Source of the DNA: Flavobacteriales bacterium
GTDB taxonomy: Bacteria > Bacteroidota > Bacteroidia > Flavobacteriales_F > PHOS-HE28
DNA: 64,000 bases
Reading direction: 5' to 3'
NCBI GenBank assembly: GCA_016710015.1
Contig: JADJLR010000008.1
Span: 434,001-498,000, forward strand
Position numbers and translations under genes: made by a program. Under the pieces are notes generated by a model. It worked only from the letters and a program-made list of their open reading frames with translations. It was not told the DNA's origin and did not search any database. Below are positions 18,414-27,920 of the stretch, piece by piece. Numbering within the stretch: position 1 is the stretch's first letter; each line of letters begins with the position of its first letter.

Positions 18414-19568
18414 TCAGTTATTGGCCACACGAACGGTCGTTCCTTCCGTTACGTTCTTGGCGCCTTCATCCACAACGCGCTCACCACCCTTCAGTTCACC
18501 GGCCTTCACCGGGGCAACACTGATGCGGCCCTTATACTCACTGAGGCGCTGCACCATGATCTTGCGCGCCACGGCCTCATCATCACGCGTTACATCCAAC
18601 ACATAGACGTAGTTATTACCTGCCACATCCTGCAACACGGTGCGACTCGGAACGACCAGCGCACTGTCGTTGTTGCCGTTCTGGATACTGATGTCGCTGA
18701 GCAGGTTGGGGCGCATGTAGGCTTCGGCCTTCGGTACGCGAACCGTCACTTTGAACGTGCGGTTCGCAGGGTCGATGAACTGACCGACATGATCCAACTC
18801 GCCATCGAAGGTCTCGTTCAAACTGGGGAAGCGCACCTTCACCGGAGCACCGGCCTTTACACTACGCAGGTAGCCTTCCGGCACATCGGCCTCCAGTTGG
18901 ACGGCACTCAAATTCACCACCCGTGCCACAGGCTGCATGGGACTTGCCATGTCGCCGACCCGTACCATGATGTCATCCACCATACCCTCGAAAGGCGAAG
19001 TGATGTTGGTGAGGCGTTGTTGCTCGTGTAGTGCAGCTAGACCAGCCTGTGCTTGCTCCATCTGTGCTTTGGCCTGTAGGAACTGCATCTCACTTCCGAT
19101 CTTCTGCTTCCAAAGAGCATCCTGCTTCTCGAAGGTGGTGCGCGCCAACTCTGCTGCGGTACTCGCTTGGGCGATCTGCTTCTCGACCAAATCGTTGTCG
19201 ATGCTGATGAGCAATTGACCAGCTCGTACCTGATCACCGGGCTTCACCAGAATGCTCCGCACCCGTCCACCTTGTGCGAAGAGGGCTGCTGACCTATCGG
19301 CTTTCACCATGCCATGCACATCCACATAGTGCGCGAATGTTCCCGCGACCACCGCTGTACTGGTCACCGTGGAAAGATTGCGGCGCACGGTGCTGTCGTT
19401 CTCCGCGAGCCACGTTTCGATGTCCTTGATCTTCACGCCAAGCTCGGCGTAGACCGTTTTCAAGGAATCCCGTTCGGCGCGTTTCTTACCAAGCGCGCTG
19501 GTATCGGCACCACCACCACATGCGGCGAAAAGGGCCATCGTTGTCAACACAAGGATCGTCTGCTTCAT
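18414..19568 (-). CDS. RND efflux periplasmic adaptor lipoprotein
   Basis: 384 aa. MKQTILVLTTMALFAACGGG is a lipoprotein signal (lipobox FAAC). A coiled coil (about 28-60) is unusual before the lipoyl half-motifs (GGRVRSILVKPGDQVRAGQLLISIDN and INITSPFEGMVDDIMVRVGD). Between them is the helical hairpin, and the beta-barrel and membrane-proximal domains follow (LEADVPEGYLRSVKAGAPVKVRFP). It bridges the RND pump and TolC. It lies 7 bp after the tolC-like gene and 6 bp before the pump gene, so it is inside one operon. Confidence 0.93.
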   Translation of the reverse strand: MKQTILVLTTMALFAACGGGADTSALGKKRAERDSLKTVYAELGVKIKDIETWLAENDSTVRRNLSTVTSTAVVAGTFAHYVDVHGMVKADRSAALFAQGGRVRSILVKPGDQVRAGQLLISIDNDLVEKQIAQASTAAELARTTFEKQDALWKQKIGSEMQFLQAKAQMEQAQAGLAALHEQQRLTNITSPFEGMVDDIMVRVGDMASPMQPVARVVNLSAVQLEADVPEGYLRSVKAGAPVKVRFPSLNETFDGELDHVGQFIDPANRTFKVTVRVPKAEAYMRPNLLSDISIQNGNNDSALVVPSRTVLQDVAGNNYVYVLDVTRDDEAVARKIMVQRLSEYKGRISVAPVKAGELKGGERVVDEGAKNVTEGTTVRVANN

Positions 19569-19575
19569 GGTGGAC

Positions 19576-20904
19576 TTAATAGAGGTCGAGTGCTTTGCGT
19601 AGGTCGGCGCGGGCCATCAGTAGCTCCACGGCACGTTGGATGTAGGTCTGTTGGGCGAGGAGGTAGTTGCCCTGTTCTTGCGTGAGTTCGAAACTTGCCG
19701 CAGCACCGTTCGAGAATTTGATGCTGGTGCGGTCGAAGATGCTCCGCGCCAAGGCCAGATTGCGCTCCTCGGTGCGGTAGTTGTCGAAGGCTGTGCGTGC
19801 TTGACTGCGGCTCTGTTCTGCGAATGTGCGCAGGCGCTGTTCCGTAGCGGTCCGGTTCACTTCTGTTTGCTGCAAGGCGAACTCGGCTTGTTTCACTTTG
19901 TGGTATCGATTGCCACTGCTGAAGATCGGGACGGTCAATTTCAACCCCCAGACCGTGGTTGGATAGAATGGATATTTCCCACCGGGGTCGAAGGCCGGAC
20001 CATTCCATGCTTGTTGGTGGTTGAGAAATCCACCCAACGATGGCATGGCCTTGCTGCGTTCGTTCTTGCGGTTCAGATCCTGTAGCACCACCAAGTTCTC
20101 CGCGTAGCGCAGTTCAACGTGTCCAGCGGGATCCATTGGTTGTTCGCTCAGCGCGGTCTCGTCCGCATTATTCACGATACCAGCGAGGTCGTCCGTCAGT
20201 GTGATCGGTGTGCCTTGGGGTACGCCCAGTGCAAGAGCAAGCAACATCCGTGCGACATCGGCCTGCTGTTTGAAGCTACGCTGCTGCGCCTTGGCCTGCT
20301 CCAACTGAATGGTCATGCGATCCACATCGATGTCCTCCATGAAACCCGCGTCCTTCATAGCGGTCACTTCGTTTAGGCTCTTCTCCAACAGCGGGATCCC
20401 TTCGCCTGTGAGTCGCTCACCTTCCTCCGCCGCAAGCACACCGAAGTACGCCTTGGCCGCTTGGTTGCGCGCATCGGTGGCGGCTTTCTCCAGGTCCTGT
20501 TGGCTCTGTTCCGCTAGCGCTCGTGTGGCTTTCAAACCCACCAAGTAGCTGCCGTCGAAGATCAATTGGCTCAATGTGAGGCCACCGCTCGCATTCCATG
20601 GCAGACCGAATTGCGCGGCGACGAAATCAGGTCCAAGTCCCGGTGTGAAGAAATTCGGGATCAGCTGGGTGGGCACATCGATGTAGTTGTTCACGGCCAC
20701 CTCCCCGCTGATCTGCGGAAAGCCGATGGCGGTGACCTCCTTCACCTTGTGCTTCGCTTTCGCGGCCTCCAACGCACTGGCTTGCACCGCATAGCTCTGC
20801 TTGGCCGCCATGTCCAATGCTTGTTGCAAGCTGAGGCTCACCGGCCCTTGCCCCATGCTGATGGCAGACAACAGAATGGCGGCGATCATGGTACTCGTTC
20901 TCAT
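19576..20904 (-). CDS. TolC-family outer-membrane efflux protein
   Basis: 442 aa with signal peptide MRTSTMIAAILLSAISMGQG. Two related halves each contain long helices typical of the TolC alpha-barrel (LSLQQALDMAAKQSYAVQASALEAAKAKHKVKEVTAIGFPQI in the first, QAEFALQQTEVNRTATEQRL in the second) and short amphipathic strands (WGLKLTVPIFSSG). It forms the outer-membrane exit duct of the RND pump. Its ATG overlaps the tetR stop by 4 bp (ATGA), which couples pump expression to the regulator. Confidence 0.93.
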   Translation of the reverse strand: MRTSTMIAAILLSAISMGQGPVSLSLQQALDMAAKQSYAVQASALEAAKAKHKVKEVTAIGFPQISGEVAVNNYIDVPTQLIPNFFTPGLGPDFVAAQFGLPWNASGGLTLSQLIFDGSYLVGLKATRALAEQSQQDLEKAATDARNQAAKAYFGVLAAEEGERLTGEGIPLLEKSLNEVTAMKDAGFMEDIDVDRMTIQLEQAKAQQRSFKQQADVARMLLALALGVPQGTPITLTDDLAGIVNNADETALSEQPMDPAGHVELRYAENLVVLQDLNRKNERSKAMPSLGGFLNHQQAWNGPAFDPGGKYPFYPTTVWGLKLTVPIFSSGNRYHKVKQAEFALQQTEVNRTATEQRLRTFAEQSRSQARTAFDNYRTEERNLALARSIFDRTSIKFSNGAAASFELTQEQGNYLLAQQTYIQRAVELLMARADLRKALDLY

Positions 20905-21524
20905 CGTTGTGCCGGTTGTTCTTTCTTCACTTTCTTCATCAGGTACTTCATTCCCTTGTCACTGGCGATCCCACGGATGTGGTAGCGGAACATCTCCCAG
21001 GTCACGTTCTGCGGATCGTATTCGTCCTTGGGGAACAACTCCCCATCGCACAACGCATCGAAACGTGCGATGTAGATCCTCGCGATGACCGGTATGTTGA
21101 GGTCCTTCCGATACAGCCCCTCCTTCATCCCCTTCTCCATGTTGGATGTAACGCAACTATGGATGTTCGCCCTTTCGGTGCGTTCCAACAGATCCCAAGC
21201 CGCTGCATGGTACTTCTGGAGATCGAAGTGGACACTCGGATGGATCTGCCCCAATTGCAATGCGATGAAGTGTGCGATCTCGAAATTCTCATCGATCGCG
21301 TTCAGGCCCTTCCCGCAAATGGCCGTGATGTTCGTCCGGTTATCGTCGCAAATGGACTTCACTATACTCTCCACCAGATCGTTCTTGTCCTTGAAGAACT
21401 GGTACAACGTCTTCTTGGAGACCCGCAGATGCTGGGCCACATCATCCATGTTGACGCTGCGGATACCAAGCCGCATGAAGAGCTTGCCCGCCTGTTCGAT
21501 GATCTGTTTCTCCTTCACGTCCAT
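20901..21524 (-). CDS. TetR/AcrR-family transcriptional regulator
   Basis: 207 aa from the ATG at 21524, which fits the normal TetR N-terminus (MDVKEKQIIEQAGKLFMRLG); an upstream extension to 21581 has no homology. The helix-turn-helix (VNMDDVAQHLRVSKKTLYQFFKDKNDLV, about 24-51) is canonical. The C-terminal ligand-binding part is helical and ends in a Lys-rich tail. It is the first gene of the efflux operon and overlaps tolC by 4 bp, so it most likely represses its own operon and is released by a pump substrate. The operator should lie in the gap 21525-21735 shared with asnS. Confidence 0.92.
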   Translation of the reverse strand: MDVKEKQIIEQAGKLFMRLGIRSVNMDDVAQHLRVSKKTLYQFFKDKNDLVESIVKSICDDNRTNITAICGKGLNAIDENFEIAHFIALQLGQIHPSVHFDLQKYHAAAWDLLERTERANIHSCVTSNMEKGMKEGLYRKDLNIPVIARIYIARFDALCDGELFPKDEYDPQNVTWEMFRYHIRGIASDKGMKYLMKKVKKEQPAQR

Positions 21525-21735
21525 CTTTCGAGGGGGGCAAATGTAGGGAACAATTCGTGTGCGGAAACGTTTCCAGTGCAATATCGTTTCGACCGTTTAT
21601 CAGGTCCTTTTGTCGCCTATCCAGATGATCCCGATCACGGATACGTGGTGCCATCGGTATCCATGGACCCGTGCTATCCATGCTGATCATTCACTCCTTT
21701 CGTTCCTTTGCGCCCCAATACCACGCTACCGCACT

Positions 21736-23193
<1,458 letters not shown>

Positions 23194-23222
23194 GCGCCGC
23201 AGCCGCCTTCAGCACATGTCCT

Positions 23223-23230
23223 TACCTTTG
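23223..23230 (+). promoter_or_regulatory. TAnnTTTG-type -7 box for the dinD-like gene
   Basis: TACCTTTG matches the Bacteroidota -7 consensus and lies 15 bp before the ATG at 23246. The only TTG upstream is in the asnS stop region (23190-23192), 30 bp away, which is longer than the usual 19-21 bp, so the -33 element is unclear. Confidence 0.35.
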
Positions 23231-23245
23231 TTGATGTAACCTGCC

Positions 23246-24076
23246 ATGACACAGCTATCCGCATTTGACGACCAAAAGCCGCTCACGTTCGAAGACTTCA
23301 AGAACGAGAACGGTGAGGTGTATTGGTGGGCGAGCGACCTAATGCGCATGGTCGGATACAAGGACATGCCTGCATTCGAGAAGGTTTTGGACCGCGCCAC
23401 AAAGGCCATGGTTTCGTTGGGCATTCCGCATTACACGAACATCATCCATCACGAACGTGAAGTGGATGGTGTGAAAACCAAAGACTTCAAGCTCTCCCGA
23501 TTTGCTTGTTACATCGCTGTAATGAACGGCGATCCGAGGAAACCGGAAGTAGCCGCTGCACAAGTCTATTTTGCACAGCAAACCCGCCAATTCGAGTTGC
23601 AAGTACAAGGGCACAACGAAATGGACCGGTTGCTTATCCGCGACGAATTGACGGAAGGCAACAAGTCATTGAGCTCAGCTGCAAAGCGAGCAGGAGTAAC
23701 CGATTTCGTTCGTTTCCAAGATGCCGGGTACATGGGGCTGTACAATATGAAGGCGTGGCAACTTAAAGGCCGACGCGGCTTGGCAAAAACCGGCAAACTC
23801 GCCGACCACATGGGAAGAACGGAACTCGCCGCTAATCTTTTTCGTGTAACACAAACCGAGGAACGGATACGCAATAAAGGCATTAAAGGCCAAGCTGCAT
23901 TGGAAACAACGCACCATGATGTTGGCCGCGAAGTGCGCGATATAGTGAGACGCAACACCGGCAATGCCCCGGAAAATCTTCCGCAAGAAAAGCAACTGCC
24001 CGAAGTTAAGAAGCAGTTGAAAAAGGGCTACGCCCAAATGAAAAAAGCGGACACGAAGAAGAAGCCCAAGACGTGA
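23246..24076 (+). CDS. dinD: DinD-like DNA-damage-inducible protein (BRO-N related)
   Basis: 276 aa. The N-terminal Bro-N-like domain (about 12-115) has VYWWASDLMRMVGYKDMPAFEKVLDRA and LSRFACYIAVMNGDPRKPEVAAAQVYFAQQTRQ, the strongest DinD signature. A helical C-terminal part follows, ending in a Lys-rich tail. E. coli DinD is SOS-induced and inhibits RecA-mediated strand exchange; that role is not shown here. Codon use is poorer in GC than the neighbours (many AAA, GAA and AAC-rich stretches), suggesting transfer. It sits between asnS and a decayed copy of the asnS 3' end that begins immediately after its stop codon, so it looks like the cargo of an insertion. Confidence 0.82.
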   Translation: MTQLSAFDDQKPLTFEDFKNENGEVYWWASDLMRMVGYKDMPAFEKVLDRATKAMVSLGIPHYTNIIHHEREVDGVKTKDFKLSRFACYIAVMNGDPRKPEVAAAQVYFAQQTRQFELQVQGHNEMDRLLIRDELTEGNKSLSSAAKRAGVTDFVRFQDAGYMGLYNMKAWQLKGRRGLAKTGKLADHMGRTELAANLFRVTQTEERIRNKGIKGQAALETTHHDVGREVRDIVRRNTGNAPENLPQEKQLPEVKKQLKKGYAQMKKADTKKKPKT

Positions 24077-24082
24077 CTTCTT

Positions 24083-24138
24083 GGAACATTCGGGATGTGA
24101 TCTCACACCCGTGATTTCCGGGCGAGGCGGAGTCTTGA
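24083..24138 (+). pseudogene. decayed copy of the asnS 3' end (copy B)
   Basis: The segment aligns without gaps to the last 56 bases or so of asnS (23138-23193), with about 75 percent identity. In the asnS frame it reads NIRDVI, then SHP, a stop, FPG, E, AE, S and a stop, so it keeps the NIRDVI, FPG and AE landmarks but has an internal stop. It starts a few bases after the dinD-like stop. It is untranslatable as a gene end and is best read as a relic displaced by a later insertion. Confidence 0.8.
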
Positions 24139-24165
24139 GGGGACACGACCATTGCACTATCTTTG
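24135..24165 (+). promoter_or_regulatory. Bacteroidota-type promoter of the toxin-antitoxin pair
   Basis: TTG at 24135-24137, a 20-bp spacer, then TATCTTTG at 24158-24165 fit the consensus TTTG-N19-21-TAnnTTTG. The ATG follows at 24173. The TTG is part of the last codons of asnS relic copy B, so the relic supplies the -33 element. Confidence 0.6.
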
Positions 24166-24172
24166 AATTATC

Positions 24173-24421
24173 ATGGATGCCTCTAGTCCTTCTCTTCAGT
24201 CGCTGAAGCTTCAGATCATGGAGCATCTGCTCGCGACAAGCGACAGCCAAGTGCTACAAAAGATCATGGCTTTTTTCGAGCACGATGAATTGGCATACGA
24301 CCTCACGGAAGAACAGTGGTCGTTGGTGGAAGAGCGCATCGCCAAGTATGAGCGGGGTGAAGGCAAAACCCACTCGTGGGAGGATGTAAAGCGGTTCGCC
24401 CAGCAGGCCATGCGTGAGTGA
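24173..24421 (+). CDS. addiction-module antitoxin-like protein
   Basis: 82 aa, acidic and helical. The C-terminal half (LTEEQWSLVEERIAKYERGEGKTHSWEDVKRFAQQAMRE) matches the putative addiction-module component type (TIGR02574-like) found beside RelE/ParE toxins. It should bind and neutralise the toxin encoded next and may autoregulate the pair. The stop overlaps the toxin GTG start by 4 bp (GTGA). Confidence 0.85.
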   Translation: MDASSPSLQSLKLQIMEHLLATSDSQVLQKIMAFFEHDELAYDLTEEQWSLVEERIAKYERGEGKTHSWEDVKRFAQQAMRE

Positions 24422-24705
24422 GCCAAGAACTGGAAGTTCAGGAAAGCGCTAAACAAGAGATCGCTCATGCGGCGGTCTGGTACAACACGCAACGACCGGG
24501 ACTTGGTGACCGCTTCTTGGCGGAGGTCGAGGATGGCATACAGCGCATTCAACGTAACCCGGAAGCCTTCCCGCGAGGACGCTTCGAGGCAAGGCGAATT
24601 CTGATGAATGTGTTTCCGTTCATGATCATCTATAAGGTGCATCCCAATGCGATCATTATCCACGCTGTTCTGCACACCAAACAACGACCATCGAAGTTGT
24701 TGTGA
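24418..24705 (+). CDS. RelE/ParE-family toxin
   Basis: 95 aa starting from GTG at 24418, overlapping the antitoxin stop. The small alpha/beta toxin fold is recognisable: QESAKQEIAHAAVWYNTQRPGLGDRFLAEVEDGI, then FPRGRFEARRILMNVFPFMIIYKVHPNAIIIHAVLHTKQRP. These carry the conserved FP..IIY...... I..V.H..R.P pattern of ParE/RelE proteins, which either cut mRNA on the ribosome or poison gyrase. It forms a coupled toxin-antitoxin operon lying between two relics of the asnS 3' end. Confidence 0.9.
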   Translation: MSQELEVQESAKQEIAHAAVWYNTQRPGLGDRFLAEVEDGIQRIQRNPEAFPRGRFEARRILMNVFPFMIIYKVHPNAIIIHAVLHTKQRPSKLL

Positions 24706-24848
24706 TCAGTTTACATCTCTACGCGCCATCGTGCTCTGTCGCTGAAGCTTTGGCGCAAGAAACCATAGCGCTCCTATCCACCGTACGGCTGAGCCGAAGG
24801 CATGCTTGGCGGCGAGCGACCGGCCAACACATCTTGAAATAGATAACG

Positions 24849-24941
24849 GTCTTGGTGTGCTTCGCGCTCTTCGTGATGAGCATGGGGAATATCCATGATG
24901 TGATCCGGTTCCAGCGTACGTCGGGGAGTGCGGAGTTCTGA
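24849..24941 (+). pseudogene. decayed or displaced copy of the asnS 3' end (copy C)
   Basis: Read in the asnS frame the last 26 residues match asnS at 17 positions (F.LFV..MGNI.DVI.F.R..G.AEF, then a stop). There is no start codon and no catalytic domain upstream. Codon use is C/G-ending like the host, and the ending RTSGSAEF looks more like the usual AsnRS C-terminus of Bacteroidota than the present asnS tail does. It may therefore be the original host 3' end, displaced about 1.75 kb by insertions (inference). Confidence 0.8.
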
Positions 24942-24988
24942 TCGAAAGGCATAGAAGAAAGCGCATTCCTCTTCTTCATCTTTGCCCC

Positions 24989-25348
24989 ATGTCCCGCATC
25001 ATCTTCCACCTCGGCACGTGCAGCACTTGCCAAGCCATCCTCAAGACCATTCCGAACCTGAAGAAGTTCACCTTGCGCGAGATCAAGGGCGACCCGATCA
25101 CCGCGAAGGAGTTGGACGAAATGAAGAAACTCGCCGGGAGCTACGAGGCACTCTTCAGCCGCGTGGCCTTGAAGTACCGCAGCATGGGTCTGAATGAAAT
25201 GACGCTCTCCGAGAAGGACTACCGCAAATACATCCTGCAGGAATACACCTTTCTGAAGCGGCCCGTGATGGTGGTGGACGGTCGGATCCACATCGGCAAT
25301 GCACCCAAGGTGCGCGCTGCGATGGTGGTAGAGGGAAAGGCGCTGTGA
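24989..25348 (+). CDS. ArsC/Spx-like thioredoxin-fold protein
   Basis: 119 aa, the family's size. The N-terminus IIFHLGTCSTCQAILK holds a CxxC pair (Cys11, Cys14). The rest follows the ArsC/Spx/YffB fold, with LREIKGDPITAKELDEMKKLAG and YTFLKRPVMVVDGRIHIGN. Family members are arsenate reductases or redox regulators; there is no arsenic operon nearby and the classic ArsC Arg triad cannot be confirmed by eye, so the substrate is open. It follows asnS relic copy C and may once have been directly downstream of asnS. Confidence 0.85.
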   Translation: MSRIIFHLGTCSTCQAILKTIPNLKKFTLREIKGDPITAKELDEMKKLAGSYEALFSRVALKYRSMGLNEMTLSEKDYRKYILQEYTFLKRPVMVVDGRIHIGNAPKVRAAMVVEGKAL

Positions 25349-25690
25349 GATCGCCGTTCCGGATCGTACTCCGTTCGGTGCAGGTCTTCTTCTCGTCCCG
25401 CTCCACGGACGGTCGATGGAATGATAGTTCGATCGACTGCCTTCTGTGGACCGATGACGTGGGGCGATCGCCTCGTATTTGCCTTGTCATCGTTGGAAGT
25501 CTCTGACCAAGCAACCAGATAAGAGTGGCACACGAATCCACGGAGTCGCGGAGGGGGTGCATTCTCTGTGCCTCCGTGGCTCTGTGTGAGCAAGCGAATT
25601 TTGACCCGACGGACCTGATCCGTGATCGAACGTTCCACATCACTCAGGCATCGTTTCGCACGCGGATGGGGTCTTACCGGGTGAAGGCCC
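25349..25690. repeat. intergenic gap with a palindromic element
   Basis: No gene is supported. At about 25538-25580 CCACGGAG...CCTCCGTGG forms an inverted repeat embedded in a run of variations on the word CTCCGTGGCTCTGTG, a pattern common as a dispersed intergenic repeat in environmental bacteria. The next gene starts at 25691. Confidence 0.45.
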
Positions 25691-27580
25691 ATGCGTACCC
25701 TGTTCACCGTTCTCTGCATCACTCTGCTCGTTAGCGCATGTTCCGCACAAGCGCAGCACACCTTCTGGCCCTTTGGTTTCAACTCCGGATTGGACTTCAG
25801 CAGCGGCACGCCGGTGGCCATCAGCACGCCACTCAGCACGGATGAAGGCTGTGCTAGCATCAGCGATACCAATGGACAACTCCTCTTCTACAGCAATGGT
25901 GAAACGGTGTGGGACCGCAACAACAACGTAATGCCCAACGGCTCCGGGCTATTCGGCAGTTACAGTTCCAGCCAGAGCGCACTGATCGTACCCTTCCCCG
26001 ATGATCCGCAGCGCTTCTACCTCTTCACCGCTCCGCCACAGGCCGGCGAATGGATCGGCCAGCCCAACGCAGCATACAGTATCGTGGACATGGCCGCGAA
26101 CGGCGGCAACGGCGATGTGGTGATGGCCAATGTGCTGCTCGATGGTCCCGTTACCGAGCGGCTCACCGCCACCTACCATGCCAACGGCCGCGATGTCTGG
26201 GTGCTCTACCACCGCTGGGAGAGTGATGCCTACATCGCTTACTTGGTGACCTGCCAAGGCGTGGAGGGTCCGGTGGTCTCCAATATCGGCCAGGCCATGC
26301 ACGGCAACCCCGATGGCTCGGGGGCAAGTCTTATCGGTTGCATGCGCATGAACCAACAGGGCGACCGGCTCGCCAACGCCTGGGGGCGCAGCATGGCGAT
26401 CACCAACAGCGACTGGCAGAGCACGGCCTACTTCGATGTGCTGGATTTCGACAACAGCTCCGGGCTGCTCTCCATTATCCGCAGCGATTCCATCGGCGGC
26501 ACCGTTGAGCTGTTCAGTCGCGGTTACGGCGTTGAGTTCGCGCCCAACGGCAACCTGGTGTACATGAGCGACCACGGCCTGCTGAACGGTGGCGGGTACA
26601 GCACCATCCGCCAATACGATCTCACCAGCGCGGACCCGATGAATACCGAAGTGGTGCTGGCTACTGAGAACCGGGCCTTCGGCAGTTTGCAACTCGCTCC
26701 GGATGGCAAGATCTACGCCGCCCGCCTGAACGGCGCCACCTATCTCAGCGCCATCACCAACCCCGATGTGGTGGGGCCGGGCTGCGGTTTTGTGGACAAC
26801 GCCGTGAGCCTCGGTGCTAACCCCAGCACCTGGGGCCTACCCAACCATTGGGACACCTACCCCACGCCACCGCCGGACGATCCCATCGCTTTGCGCGATA
26901 CACTGCTGTGTGCCGACAGCGACCCCATCACCCTCGATGCCACATGGACCCATCCCTTCCAAACGCCAAGCTACCTGTGGAGCACCGGAGAGACCACCGC
27001 CAGCATCACTGTTAGCAGCGCAGGGACCTACGTTGTGGAAGTGCAATTGCCGTGCAGCACACTCACCGATACGGTGCAAGTGAAGACCGGTGGAATTGCG
27101 ATTGACTTGGGCGAGGAGCGATCCATCTGCGAAGAAGACTCGGTGGTGTTCGATGTCGGACCAATAGCAGTATCTGTCTATTGGAGCACCGGTGATACCA
27201 CCCACCGGATCGCGGTGCGGGAGGAAGGCCATTACAACGTGACGGTCGCAGATGTGAATGGATGCATCACCACCGATGCCGTCTTCGTAGGATCGCGCAA
27301 CTGCCAATGTCCGCTCTACCTGCCCAACACCTTCACTCCGAACGGCGATGGGATCAACGATGTGCTTCACGTCGCCATGGACTGCTCACTGACCGAATTC
27401 GAATTCGTTCTTTTCGACCGTTGGGGGCGTACGTTGCATCGGACCGACGATCCTGAATTCCGGTGGAGCGGTGACGGAGTGCCGGTGGGTGTGTATGCCT
27501 ATACACTCAACTACGCCTGGCAAGCACAGCAGGCAATGCATACCGTGCAGCGCAACGGAAGTGTGAGCTTGTTACGGTGA
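25691..27580 (+). CDS. secreted propeller-like protein with type B T9SS sorting domain
   Basis: 629 aa. The signal peptide MRTLFTVLCITLLVSACSAQAQ also contains an SAC that could be a lipobox. The main part (about 25-390) resembles a WD40/YVTN-type propeller (FWPFGFNSGLDFSSGTP, GCASISDTNGQLLFYSNGETVWD, FAPNGNLVYMSDH, LAPDGKIYAARLNG). Two short Ig-like stretches with WSTGETT and WSTGDTT follow. The end is the gliding-motility-associated (CHU_C) domain: YLPNTFTPNGDGINDVL, LFDRWGRTLHR and VPVGVYAYTLNY. It is exported through T9SS and probably cell-surface attached. The start is a GTG-free ATG right after a GC-rich leader; no operon partner is evident. Confidence 0.9.
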   Translation: MRTLFTVLCITLLVSACSAQAQHTFWPFGFNSGLDFSSGTPVAISTPLSTDEGCASISDTNGQLLFYSNGETVWDRNNNVMPNGSGLFGSYSSSQSALIVPFPDDPQRFYLFTAPPQAGEWIGQPNAAYSIVDMAANGGNGDVVMANVLLDGPVTERLTATYHANGRDVWVLYHRWESDAYIAYLVTCQGVEGPVVSNIGQAMHGNPDGSGASLIGCMRMNQQGDRLANAWGRSMAITNSDWQSTAYFDVLDFDNSSGLLSIIRSDSIGGTVELFSRGYGVEFAPNGNLVYMSDHGLLNGGGYSTIRQYDLTSADPMNTEVVLATENRAFGSLQLAPDGKIYAARLNGATYLSAITNPDVVGPGCGFVDNAVSLGANPSTWGLPNHWDTYPTPPPDDPIALRDTLLCADSDPITLDATWTHPFQTPSYLWSTGETTASITVSSAGTYVVEVQLPCSTLTDTVQVKTGGIAIDLGEERSICEEDSVVFDVGPIAVSVYWSTGDTTHRIAVREEGHYNVTVADVNGCITTDAVFVGSRNCQCPLYLPNTFTPNGDGINDVLHVAMDCSLTEFEFVLFDRWGRTLHRTDDPEFRWSGDGVPVGVYAYTLNYAWQAQQAMHTVQRNGSVSLLR

Positions 27581-27920
27581 ATCATGTACCTGTACTGCGA
27601 GTACCAATGTACCTGCTCCCGCGATCCAGGATTTGCTCCTACACAGGAACAACTCCTGCGTGATGATGCTGTTGGTACGTTCTGACTTTCATTCAACAGG
27701 TGGTCGTGGGGCCGTCGTGAAATGAACAGTGATCTCCGGGCCTCACTGACCTCGGTCGTCCCTGCACAACTGTTCGGAGCGAATGATCTTCGATAGTGGA
27801 TGCCGTTCGGGGTCGCGGAAAACGCGATCCACTGGATGGATGCCACCATCCGCTAATTGCGAGAGCCGTTTCAGGAGATCGTGATGGAGATTCGGTCTGT
27901 TGAGAACCAACTCCATTGCC
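27581..27920. other. intergenic gap
   Basis: No gene or structured element that I can support lies between the two T9SS protein genes. Reading frames here are short and lack homology. Confidence 0.5.

Noticed and set aside
17340..19031. 563-residue frame antisense to the RND permease and adaptor genes
   Set aside because: It spans two real genes on the other strand and has no domain motifs.
24719..25291. 190-residue minus-strand frame over the asnS relic C and the ArsC-like gene
   Set aside because: The plus-strand ArsC-like gene has family motifs and a normal length; the antisense frame has none.
25538..25580. CCACGGAG/CCTCCGTGG inverted repeat as a terminator or CRISPR-like repeat
   Set aside because: There is no T tail and no repeat-spacer periodicity; it is better seen as a dispersed palindromic repeat.
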